Origin: Entrophospora sp. SA101
Taxonomy: Eukaryota > Glomeromycota > Glomeromycetes > Entrophosporales > Entrophosporaceae
Direction of reading: 5' to 3'
DNA: 15,035 nt
Assembly: GCA_958430865.1 (NCBI GenBank)
Contig: CAUDNR010000825.1
Coordinates: 5,302 to 20,336, forward strand
In this document: piece by piece, positions 1 to 8,986 of the stretch
Numbering within the stretch: position 1 is the stretch's first letter
Layout: each line of letters starts with the position of its first letter
Notes under the pieces: model-generated
Database searches by the model: none
Told to the model about the DNA's origin: nothing
The model's input: the letters and a program-made list of their open reading frames with translations, nothing else
Translations under genes and position numbers: made by a program

Positions 1-299
1 TGACTTCCGTAGTAAGTTCGTTCTAATTGGTCAATATTAACGGTCAATTGGTTGGTCCACGGTTTACAATCTCACAATATGATTTTTATTCAACCAATAT
101 TGAAAAACAAACAAATAAAATTTTCCAAATTTTTTGTTACATATTGTATTAATTGATACATGAAATTTTTTTATATCTGACCCGAGTACCCCACCTGGCC
201 CATATTGAACTGTTTGGGTCAAGTCAATAATTAAAAAATTCAGATCATGTCATGTTGTACATTCAACTCGACCCATCCTGACCCATTCGGAACACTAGT
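1..299. other. AT-rich flank with GACCC/GGGTC cluster, probable decayed repeat
   Basis: No gene is visible here. Four copies of the pentamer GACCC or its complement fall within about 105 bases of otherwise AT-rich DNA (GACCC at 179-183, 270-274 and 280-284; GGGTC at 216-220), which stands out against the background. Bases 1-20 match the reverse complement of 14352-14371 at 17 of 20 positions, so the left edge is probably part of a dispersed repeat family with a second copy near the right end. I cannot name the family. Confidence 0.3.
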
Positions 300-683
300 T
301 ATAGTATTCCATTCAATAATAATAGTAGTAATAAGAAATTTGAATCTGTTGTGTCTGGTGTCTCAAAAGAATCATTAGATAGTTCTGAAGTGATATGACG
401 ACTTGAATGATAATGGTAGTGACATTAGTGATGATTATGAACAGCATTCAGTAAATGAAAGTAATATGGTTTTATTAATCCTGATAATATACAAATAAAA
501 ACAGCTTCAATTATTGACACTGCTCTTTCTCTTGATCAACATTCCCCCCTCTTCCTCTTCTTATCATGAAGAGAATCATATTACCTTGTCTCATCATAAT
601 AATAATTTGCAATAAGAAAAGCTCCCTTTGAGCATCTTGTAAGAGAAATAGTCAAAAATATTAAACCAAATGTAAAGTTTGAA
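300..683 (+). pseudogene. Broken histone H3/CENP-A-like gene fragment (N-terminal tail plus first fold helix)
   Basis: Codons 609-683 read AIRKAPFEHLVREI followed by VKNIKPNVKFE. The core pattern IRK-x-PF-x-x-LVREI and a following K and F match the alphaN/alpha1 region of histone H3 and CENP-A. By eye 12 of 24 residues agree with canonical H3. The fragment ends exactly at a consensus donor, GTATGT at 684-689. Upstream, coding-like Ser/Asn/Asp-rich stretches on the same strand alternate between two frames (from 303 in frame 0, 394 in frame 1, 468 in frame 0, 559 in frame 1), with stops between them, as a decayed low-complexity N-terminal tail would. The rest of the histone fold (alpha2, alpha3) is not found downstream. 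It could be a decayed H3 variant or CENP-A-like gene, or a short chance similarity. The helix match is the only strong part. Confidence 0.38.
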
Positions 684-711
684 GTATGTGATAAATAAAA
701 TTCAAGAGGTA

Positions 712-1398
712 TAGTGCAAGTCACTTAGTCCCACAACTTTCTGCGCCACAGTGGCCAATTTTGAGAAAATATTTCCAATAAAAATTTTATGGTCACATGA
801 TTTTCAAAGATCATCACACACATTAATATGATTTATTAGATAATATATAGTTAAATTTAAAATGAAATTTTGACATTAGCAATAGAAATAAAATGTATAT
901 ATATACTTCCATAAAATATACTTTTGGTGCTAGGTGGGAGATAGCAGTATATTTTGCACATTCTTTGATCAATGCAATAATCTATTTATTAAATTAAAAT
1001 AAATGAACTTAGCTGTTCTTTGTATTTTTTTAATAATAAAGATAATTAATTATCTTCCCGTTCATCTGGAAAATTCACGTGACAAAGGATCGGCAATATA
1101 AGATAAATTTTTTAAATTTTTATTTTGTTTCAATTTGTCTATTTTTGATATTAACTTTTTTGTGTGTAACTGGCCATTTTAGGGCCAAGAATAGTAAATT
1201 CGGTAAACTTTGTGCAACTTTAAAGCTCAAATCCTCCACAAAAACATGACATATCAATGAAATGAAATCGTGGTTTTGTAGAGGAAGGTCTTGGCTTCCA
1301 ATACACAACTTATTTTTGGGGTGTTGCATTTCTATTTTTGGAGAATTTGAAAATCTACATGACCAATAAAAAGTTGTGGGACTAAGTGACTTGCACTG
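712..1398. mobile_element. Tc1/mariner-like non-autonomous element (MITE-type, 687 bp)
   Basis: The ends form terminal inverted repeats: AGTGCAAGTCACTTAGTCCC plus ACAACTTT from base 713 is matched perfectly for 28 bases by the complement of 1397 downward. The outermost base differs (T at left, C at right). TA dinucleotides flank both sides (710-711 and 1399-1400), the target duplication expected of the Tc1/mariner superfamily. The repeat seems to continue inward: 785-809 resembles the complement of 1347-1373, but on the left it is interrupted by about 44 extra bases (741-784). No DDE/D transposase is readable inside; a 69-codon open frame on the minus strand (1329-1120) resembles nothing I recognise. 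The element is therefore non-autonomous or a deletion derivative. Confidence 0.75.
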
Positions 1399-1400
1399 TA

Positions 1401-2660
1401 CACTTTTTCAACTAAAAAATGGGAGTTTTTTAATTCTAATAAAATATTAATAATCACTTTATGTATAAATATTAATTACCATTTCTTTTATTACAGAAAT
1501 TATGTGCCAGTGGATCTTGAATTTGCACCACAATTCCATAGCAAGTCAGGATTGAAATATTAACAGACTATTAAAATCATTACCTATATTGCTTTATAAA
1601 TATTAAATATATGATATTATTATATACCAGTATTGGGAAAATTACTGGAACTAGAACACTAGAACAAAATTTCTAATTCCGATTCCAGGGAACATCAATG
1701 GAACCAATGGATTTTATTTTAACATTTTATTTGTCAATGTACAGACTAACTTTATTTTATTTATAAAAATTTTCTAATATAATATCTATGATTGTTTTTC
1801 TGGAAATAATGGATATGAATTCATTTGGGGATTTCAATCCAGATTTAAATAATCTTGTTAATTTCCATTTTGTCTTTTTATTATAGCTGGATGTACCTGA
1901 TATTCAAAAATGAGAATGATATTTCTCTTTTGCTACATTATGAAAGTATTCTTTACTTTGTTGACCACCAAAAAGTTTAAACCCCAATGGAAGGGATATT
2001 GAATAGCTAAACAAAAAAATATGAATAAAACCATTAACACAATTAGTTAAACAATTTTGATCCCTGAAATTTCTTTGTGACATAACGTTCACTTTGTATC
2101 TGGTTTTGTAGTCTGCCTCATATATAAATTGTTCAATTCCAAAATTTCACAGGCGATAAATCATGTAAATCATTCTAAACATTGTACCAAAATTATGTAA
2201 ATCTTTCTAAACATGGTAATTTAAATACTGGACTTATCGTATTCAGGGGTCATCTTTGAACCCAGTATTTTGTTTTTTATGGAGTTATTTATATTGTTAT
2301 ATTACAGCACCATATGATCTCATTTTCTTTATATGATTCTGATCATAATATAATAATAAGAAATTAACCCCCAAACCTAACCAAATAAAAAAATAAAAAA
2401 AAAATATCAATTTGGCCTTAATAATTTTCTTTTATAAAGAACAGGTTTATTTATCATACAAAAAAATTTTAATAATAAATAAGAAATTAGACAAGACAAG
2501 GAGTCTGTGTCTGTTCAAATAAGGTTCCACGAGCTCGATGATAACAAAATACCTTATTTCTTTTTTGGGCCACTAATTTCTTTAAATATAAAAACTTGGT
2601 GATAAAACGAACAACCTCTTTAACATTTTCATAATAATTAATTTATTACTTTATTATTAA
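1401..2660. other. AT-rich intergenic DNA with exon-like scraps, no gene recognised
   Basis: This stretch holds no supported gene. Two positions look like 3' splice sites after pyrimidine-rich tracts: one ending at 1496 (TTTTATTACAG) and one ending at about 1886 (TTTTTATTATAG). After the first, a 21-codon frame beginning NYVPVDLEFAPQF stops at a TAA near 1563. After the second, LDVPDIQK stops at once. These may be remnants of a gene once continuous with the broken reading frame upstream, but they do not resemble the missing part of a histone fold. A minus-strand 62-codon frame at 2092-1904 has no recognisable similarity. Confidence 0.3.
2163..2218. repeat. Tandem duplication, 24-bp copies with 32-bp period
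   Basis: Bases 2163-2186 (ATGTAAATCATTCTAAACAT...) and 2195-2218 (ATGTAAATCTTTCTAAACAT...) match at 22 of 24 positions. Only two copies are present. The spacing of 32 bases suggests a local slippage duplication rather than a mobile element. Confidence 0.6.
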
Positions 2661-2676
2661 TATTTTATTGTAACGA

Positions 2677-2684
2677 TATATAAG
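2677..2684 (+). promoter_or_regulatory. Possible TATA box of the Sip5-like gene
   Basis: TATATAAG lies 177 bases before the ATG at 2861. It is a reasonable TATA match, but in DNA this AT-rich such strings occur by chance. The bases before the ATG (AAACAAACA) are A-rich with A at -3, a good fungal initiation context. Confidence 0.25.
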
Positions 2685-2860
2685 CCCAGTTTTTTAAAAA
2701 AAAATCTCAACAGCTGGCACCTGTAAATATTTATTGTATTATTTTTTTTTATTTGCTACCATTAGTATATTTTATTATTATTATTTTTACTCAAAAAAAA
2801 AAATTCACGATCTAGTTAGTATTACAACGAAGAATATCTGTTTATTAAATAAAACAAACA

Positions 2861-4084
2861 ATGGGAAATTCAAATGGCAAAGATAAAAGTGAAGAAATAG
2901 TTGATGGTGGTCAACTCGTACCACATGGCTTATATAAAGGACCACAGGATTGGGATACCAAAAGTGTTCGTAAATTCATCATAGAACGGAAGTTAGCACC
3001 CTTCTATAAAGGATTATCAGACTATGATGATAATTGGGATGATGTCACTCTGACAACGCATAATCTCCCAAAAAATGGTGAGATAAAAAAAACCATCACT
3101 GCATTAGGTGGCAAATGTAATAATAATAGTAATAATAATAATAATAATCATAATAATAATAATAATACACAAACAGGAGCCAAAGAGTTAAAACGAACAG
3201 GTACTCTAAACTCGACAGGAACTAATAAAGGAAAAGAAATTAATTCAATGAAAACATTAGAAACTCAATTATATAAAGGTGCTGTAGAGTGTCCAATATG
3301 TTTTTTGGTAAGTAAAAAAAAATCTTTGTTTTATGATTATTTGATCATGAAAAAAATTGCTATAATGTGAAAGTTTCGAATATTTATATTTAAAATAGTT
3401 TAATTATTATTAGTGAATTGGATAGAGATGTTATTATTACATATATATATATATATATATATCAATATTAAGAAGATTACAATACCTTTTATTTAATCTT
3501 TTAAAATTTATTATGATTTTTTTACCAAAAAAAAAGTATTACCCTCAAAATATCAATCATTCTAGATGCTGCGATCAACCAATTTGCACAGAGTGTTTTG
3601 TTCAAATAAAGAGGCCAGAAAATGGTACATTAGGTGCTAATAATTCTCCAGCGGTGTGTCCATTTTGTGTTGAACCTAATTTTGGTGTATGTTATAAACC
3701 ACCACCTTTTAGTAATGGCATAGGCAGCGAAAATGTGGTATGTTTTATATGATAAGATCCTTTTTTTTTAAAAAGGAAAGAGCAATTTAAGTTTTACTTT
3801 AATTTAATATGTTATTTGGGGTGTTTTTTTTTTTTAAGACTTTACATACTACCATACAGAACAATAATAGTTCACCTTCTTTATCATCTACAAATACTTC
3901 ATTCAATACATCATCATCTGATTCTAAATCAAGAAGAAAAAGTGTTAGTCATAAAGATCCAGAGGTTGTTACTAGTGGTATGTTAATAAACTAAACTTTT
4001 TTTTTAATACATTTTAATTCATTGTTAAAAATGCTTAATACCAATATTAATAAAAATATTATATTTTTTAAAAAAAAAAAAATA

Positions 4085-4129
<45 letters not shown>

Positions 4130-4548
4130 GACCAAATTAGGCCAGATTGGGCAACTCGTGTAGTACTCCAATCTGCACGTCAACCATTAAGTCCACGAAG
4201 ACTTCAAAACTTAAATTCGCCAGGGAATCCAAGGCGTTTTGTACCTCGTCCTAACCCTCCTACTACCATCGTACCACCTTCTGCTTCTACCAATTCACGA
4301 CGTAATTTAACCCCAGATGCAGATTATAGTCGATACCTTGCAGCCATGAGAATGGGAACTGATTTAGAGGAATTAATGGTTATGGAGGCTATTAGATTAA
4401 GTTTGGTAGAACAAGAGGTTGCGCAACGAAGAGAACGTGAGGAAAGAGATAGGTCAAACAATAATTCACAAGAAAGTTCTAACACAATATCATCACAAAA
4501 TGAAGAAAATGAAACCAATAATATTCGAGTTAATGATATTGATGATGG

Positions 4549-4584
<36 letters not shown>

Positions 4585-5152
4585 CGGATTATTAACACCA
4601 AGAAGATTAGGATTGAATGGTGATGAGGATGACGATGATGAGGAGGAAGAAGATTTAACCTCACATTCACTTGAAAATACATCGACAATAGTTTCAACAC
4701 CAATAACGACAGGCACAGAAGATGAAACAATAACGAGTACATCAGCACAATTATCACCTCGAGGTTCACCTGTCTCAACAAATTACATAAATGATCATCA
4801 ACAGATAAATACATCACTGTCACTGTCATTACCACCACCACCACCACCACCACCATTAGCATCATCGTCGTCGTCATCACCATCAGCAACTACGACAGCT
4901 ACTGCAACAGCAACCGATTCAATAACAGCTACTGAAACAGAAATTGGAACTATTACTGAAACAACAGCAGAAACAACAACAACAAAACCAGCAGCAACCA
5001 CTACTTCAATAAATGCTCACAATGTTGATAACGATAATGATAATGTAACAACTACAACGATAATAGAAGAAATAAGATTAATAAATAGAAATGACGATCA
5101 AGAGATTTCACCACCACCGCCTTTAATTACCGCCAGTGAAAATGATGGTTAG
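2861..5152 (+). CDS. Sip5/GW2/DA2-family RING-finger protein, probable E3 ubiquitin ligase (4 exons, 602 aa)
   Basis: Exons are 2861-3307, 3537-3737, 3839-3977 and 4131-5152. The introns (229, 101 and 153 nt) are all GT-AG and the joined frame is open. Residues 25-52 ([11 protein letters not shown]...LAPFYKGL) match the N-terminal region of fungal Sip5 proteins and plant GW2/DA2. The atypical RING straddles intron 1: C144-x2-C147, C160-C161, C166-x2-C169, C190-x2-C193, with the family phrase [19 protein letters not shown]157 sits just before C160, and no His occupies the usual ring position. IRPDWA (265-270) appears only when exons 3 and 4 are joined, which confirms that junction. Residues 340-357 ([15 protein letters not shown]) fit a ubiquitin-interacting motif with the A-x3-S core. 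Low-complexity tracts are Asn-rich 87-102, Asp 403-414 and Pro 497-504. The start MGNSNGK permits N-myristoylation (inference). Yeast Sip5 interacts with Snf1 kinase and Reg1/Glc7; GW2/DA2 are ubiquitin ligases. The C-terminal third is disordered. Confidence 0.88.
3119..3166 (+). repeat. Coding AAT repeat (poly-Asn, residues 87-102)
   Basis: Sixteen consecutive codons encode N with one S and one H, from a nearly pure AAT microsatellite inside exon 1 of the RING gene. It lies between the N-terminal Sip5 block and the RING, so it lengthens a linker rather than interrupting a domain. Its length probably varies between isolates (inference). Confidence 0.8.
3441..3462. repeat. (AT)11 microsatellite in intron 1 of the RING gene
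   Basis: Eleven perfect AT units lie within the first intron of the Sip5-like gene, about 75 bases before the acceptor AG at 3535-3536. It has no coding effect. Confidence 0.9.
4082..4129 (+). repeat. (AAT)n microsatellite abutting the intron 3 acceptor
   Basis: A run of AAT units fills the last 48 bases of intron 3 and runs directly into the acceptor AAG (AG at 4129-4130), in place of a pyrimidine tract. It is in the same reading frame as exon 4, where it would encode poly-Asn. I place it in the intron because joining 3977 to 4131 gives SDQIRPDW, the conserved Sip5 phrase, and because no other AG exists in the intron. Confidence 0.8.
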
Positions 5153-5258
5153 GAGCAAAGGAATTATTTTGTTTATTTTTAAAACCTTGAGATCAAGTCT
5201 ATATAGAATTTGATTCGAGATCTGTTCGTTTTAAATAGGTCCTTACCAAAATCAAAAA

Positions 5259-5264
5259 AATAAA
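5259..5264 (+). terminator. Possible polyadenylation signal of the RING gene
   Basis: AATAAA lies 107 bases after the TAG at 5150-5152. A second AATAAA is at 5398-5403. Which one is used cannot be told from sequence, and chance occurrence is likely in this base composition. Confidence 0.35.
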
Positions 5265-5499
5265 ATATTTTATTTATTTGTTTTATTATTATTATTTGTT
5301 TAATTTCACATACTGGCTTTATTTTTTTTTTTTTTGTTGAAGAAATTCTTTTTATATTATATTGTTTTTGACACACACACATACATATATATATATTAAT
5401 AAACTATGATTCACTCCGCTTTGGAAATTAATCAATTATCATTTTATTATTTTTACGATAAATTATTGCGATCATCATTTTAAGATATTTTTGTTGCAC

Positions 5500-5512
5500 T
5501 TTATTATTTATT
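5500..5512 (-). terminator. Possible polyadenylation signals of the double-START gene
   Basis: Two AATAAA hexamers occur on the minus strand (plus-strand TTTATT at 5500-5505 and 5507-5512), about 140-150 bases past the stop codon at 5653-5655. They are plausible but not compelling in AT-rich DNA. Confidence 0.35.
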
Positions 5513-5652
5513 ATAAACAATAGAAACTTCTGGTCTTGCTATTTATGGAAAATTGCATTTATGTATATAAAAGATTTTATCTATAAAGAAAATAATATTA
5601 CCTCTTTTTTATAAGATCTTCCACGGTTTTAGTTATACAATTGTAATTATAA

Positions 5653-8600
5653 TCACATACTAATACCAAGTTTTCCGGCATAATACATTAACAACATTGA
5701 AGCAAACATTAATCCAGCTTGTTTTACATTAAACCCGGATGATTCAATGGATGATGCAAAATGATCATTTAAATTATTAATGCTAATTCTTTGCAATCTC
5801 TTTCCTTCTTCATCTGTAATTGTTGTAACATTGGTTAAACGTCTAAACATTTGATTGTTATCATTATTATTCTACAAAATAAATAACAAGTGTGTCCAAT
5901 AAATCACTTGATTAGCAAATTGATCAATATATTATGTTAATCATTATCATAGTGAAGGCTAATTGCCGAGGGATCAGACATCCCCTAACGTGCCTAATTA
6001 ACATTTAATTTGGGTAGTGTAATATATAAATAAATAATTCTCACCTTTGATTGGGTTTTTAAAAGTCCAGCCAATGTGGATGTAGATGTTTCTTGATGAT
6101 TTGCAATAATTATATCTGATGCAATATCATCACCATCATCATCATTGTTACTATTACTATTGCTTACAATTGTAGATGTTGGAAGCGGAGGTAGTGGTAT
6201 TGATGGTGGTGATGTAGATATCGATGGCACTCTAATAAAATCTGATTGTGTTATGAAAGATGTTTTAAACCTCGGAAGTGAATGTGAATTGATTGACGCA
6301 GTTGAAGTTTTTATAGAACTTGATGTAATATTTTGATTTATAGATTCCTGAATTTGATTTTTTGAAGATGATTTTGAAGATTTTGATATTGATCCTTTCT
6401 TAGTATTTTTATTTGATAATGATGGTGACGACAGCGACGGCGACGACGACGATGATGATAATGCCAGAGGAATTGATTTTCCACCATTATAAATAAAATC
6501 TATTCCTTTAGATGTATTTCTTTTGATTTTAATTTTCAACATATTTGTATAATCATTTCCAGTTGGAAACATTATACGAACAAGCTCAAATTTACTCGGT
6601 AATAATTCAACCTTTACATTTTCAGGTTTGATGGTTAACTCATATCCATTAGGATACATCTTTCTTGAAGTTTTTAACTCGGTAACCGCACCACCAAAAA
6701 CATCTACCACCTCAATGTCACATTCAAATGTTTTCGTGTTGACCACACATGATTTCATCGAAGTTTGTGATGTCGATTCTCTAACATAGGGCGGGAATCC
6801 ACTTTTTTGTAACAACTCGTCGATCCTGTTAAGTATAATTGGAGTCTGAATGGAAACTTGTCTGAGGATTATGGATGGAACTGTGTCAATTTTGGCGTTA
6901 ATGTCCGCAATGTATTTTATATCCACATATTTTGTAAATCCCTCATCATCAAACTTTGATGCAAATTCAAAACCTGCAAAATCTAATTGTGCCCTGACAT
7001 ATTTTTTGGTCTCTGGGATCAATGGATCTATTACTGATGTTGATACATATCTAACTATTCCAGTCTCAAAATCATATTCTGTCGAAGATGCCAATGACAA
7101 ATCTCTTCCACTATAACATTATGAGAAAATATTTATATCTATTATTATTATTATCAATGTAACAAAATATGTATATATAAACAAGCACGCACATATTACC
7201 TTATCGAAAATGAGCCTTTTATCACAGATTTGACTAGACTATCAAAGTGATTCAATTTCTCCAATACAACACTATCTTCAAACCTCTCGTCCCATATCTT
7301 TCTCATTTCTACACTATTTATAATCGACAAGATATCTTCTACAGTAAATCCACCAGAGATTCTTGATTCACCTCGTATCATTGGTATAGATTTACCGCCA
7401 ACATCTTTGGTGTAGATTTTAACACCTTTATCATTCGAATAGAAATTCCATCCATCCAACGACCTTGCTTGTGATTTGAAGTTGTCTATTGCTGCACGTA
7501 ATGTCTCGGAATGACGATGTGTCGCTCTATTCTTTTCAGGAATTTTAACATATTTTTTTTTTGAAGACGTAGTATTTCGAATTGGGGTTGCAGTTGGAAT
7601 TTGAGGTGAAAATGGAATTTTAGTCGGTGTAGCAGTAATAGGTGATGACGGTGATGATGATGATGGTTTTATTGGTTTTGAATGATTATTATTGGTATCA
7701 GCAACTATTGATGGGATAATTCTAGGTGATCTTTCTGATAACGATGAAGATAATTTTGAATGAATTTTAGCTTGATCAGAAAATTTAATTCTTTTTGTAC
7801 TAGTAAATTTCGGACCATTAGTAGTTGAACTTGTGCTGGTTTTATTATTGCTATCGCTCTCGTCAATATTAATATTAATATTATCATTATCATTATGAAT
7901 AGGACCGCTTAAACTACTAATATTATGTCGGTCATCATTTTGGTTAGATTCTCCATTATTATTATTATCGTTATTGTTGTTGTTATTATTATTATTATTA
8001 TTCTTCTTAGTGGTTGACAAAATACTTTTAATATGTTGTAAGGACGCAGTAGAATGATCATTGAAAGTATTAGTATTAACAGCTTGGAGAAACATAGTTG
8101 GAGGCCCATTTTTTTGTAGATAAGTATCAATGGTATCGATGATTAAAGGACGTCGAGTCAAATATTTTTTAGCAATAACTCCCGGGACCCAGCCCTTAAT
8201 ATTGGTTTGAAGAATGTAATTAATTTTTGTGACTGGTGGATTGTATGATAATGGTTCCAGAATCCAACCGTTAAGATGAATATGAGCACGTATTCTATTT
8301 GAAATGTGTGGGATTTTTGGTGTGTTGACCGATGTTGATACGAAATAAATTTTTCCTTCTAACGTGCACTCAATCTTTTCCACGAGTGACATATCTCTGG
8401 CTTGTGATCCGGCCAATGCTTGAATTACGATATAGGTTAAACTGGTATTTTCGTTCAAATTCTCTACCAAAGTTCCTTCCTCATACCAATCATCCCACAA
8501 CTTTCTCGTTCCGATAACAGCAAAAACGGATTGTGGTGCAAATCCTTTGATAATGTGTTCACCCATGAAAATAGGTGATTTATCATCAGATTTACCATAA

Positions 8601-8986
8601 ACCACCACACCACGTCTGTTTGTTAAAAGTTTTTTCCATCCTGGTTGATCAACTTCCGACTTCAACCTACTTAACGCATCCTCTGCTTGTTTGATATGGC
8701 GAGAGGCTAATTTGTCCATACTAAGCAATGGTGAAGTTTGAGGGATGGTGTTACCGCTTTCTTCGTCATCGTCAAAATTCATAAACGTTTCCTCGTTATA
8801 ATGCTTGTCATAGAAAAGATCATCATTATTCGACTGACTGAAAATAGTGGAAGTATCAGAACTATTAGTGTTAGAATTAGTGTTGGATTGATTAGTCACG
8901 GTTGTAGAATTTGTTGTTATAGTTGATGTAGTTTTAGTTATATCATTATGATTATTGTCGATTACTTCTGATACTTTTTTTTTCAT
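5653..8986 (-). CDS. Twin START-domain protein with C-terminal membrane tail, putative lipid-transfer protein (3 exons, 1023 aa)
   Basis: Exons on the minus strand are 8986-7200, 7110-6045 and 5871-5653. The introns (89 and 173 nt) are GT-AG. The first join completes an AGT codon inside the second START domain (SFSI-SGRDLSL), which supports it. START1 (about 94-305) shows W117, GVVVY 126-130, LWDDWYEEG from 163, RD 197-198, FVSTSV 215-220, GW 240-241 and IKGWVP 263-268. START2 (about 487-706) repeats the layout: W513, GVKIY 521-525, WDE 565-567, RD 598-599, YVSTSV 617-622 and a C-terminal helix ending LLQKSGFPPYV. Between them is a disordered N/S/P-rich linker with poly-Asn at 329-344. A beta-rich segment of unknown type (about 716-813) follows START2, then a Ser-rich, acidic linker. 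The final 21 residues (1003-1023) are mostly hydrophobic, suggesting a tail anchor facing the cytosol. START domains bind a single lipid or sterol in a helix-grip fold; the ligand here is unknown. Confidence 0.87.

Larger units (their letters stand above)
5153..5652. other. Convergent 3' intergenic region of the RING and START genes
   Basis: The stop codons of the two convergent genes are separated by 500 bases of AT-rich DNA with no further gene. It contains an AC/AT microsatellite patch around 5371-5396 and a short perfect dyad, CTTGA-GA-TCAAG, at 5186-5197. Both transcripts presumably end here, so their 3' ends may lie close together or overlap. Confidence 0.6.

Noticed and set aside
3308..3370. 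Extension of exon 1 of the RING gene to a stop at 3368-3370, giving a 169-residue protein
   Set aside because: It would end in the middle of the RING. GTAAGT at 3308 and the following exon restore the full conserved CPICFLYYP phrase.
4022..4130. Independent start codon at 4022 giving a separate poly-Asn protein from exon 4
   Set aside because: Joining 3977 to 4131 recreates the Sip5-conserved SDQIRPDW, and the preceding segment behaves as an intron with a single AG.
4324..5001. Minus-strand open frames rich in poly-Ser, poly-His/Met/Val and poly-Asp/Gly opposite exon 4 of the RING gene
   Set aside because: They are antisense readings of the GAT, CCA and TCA codon repeats of the real exon, with no independent domain or start signal.
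6145..6336. Plus-strand 63-codon frame inside the START gene
   Set aside because: It is the antisense of the Ser/Pro-rich linker of the minus-strand gene; the Val/Asp/Gly-rich translation reflects that codon composition.
6850..7116. Plus-strand 88-codon frame
   Set aside because: It lies antisense to the second START domain, whose conserved motifs and splice join show that the minus strand is coding.
7705..8130. Minus-strand Ile/Leu-rich short frames inside the first START exon
   Set aside because: These are alternative-frame readings of the Asn-rich linker of the same exon.
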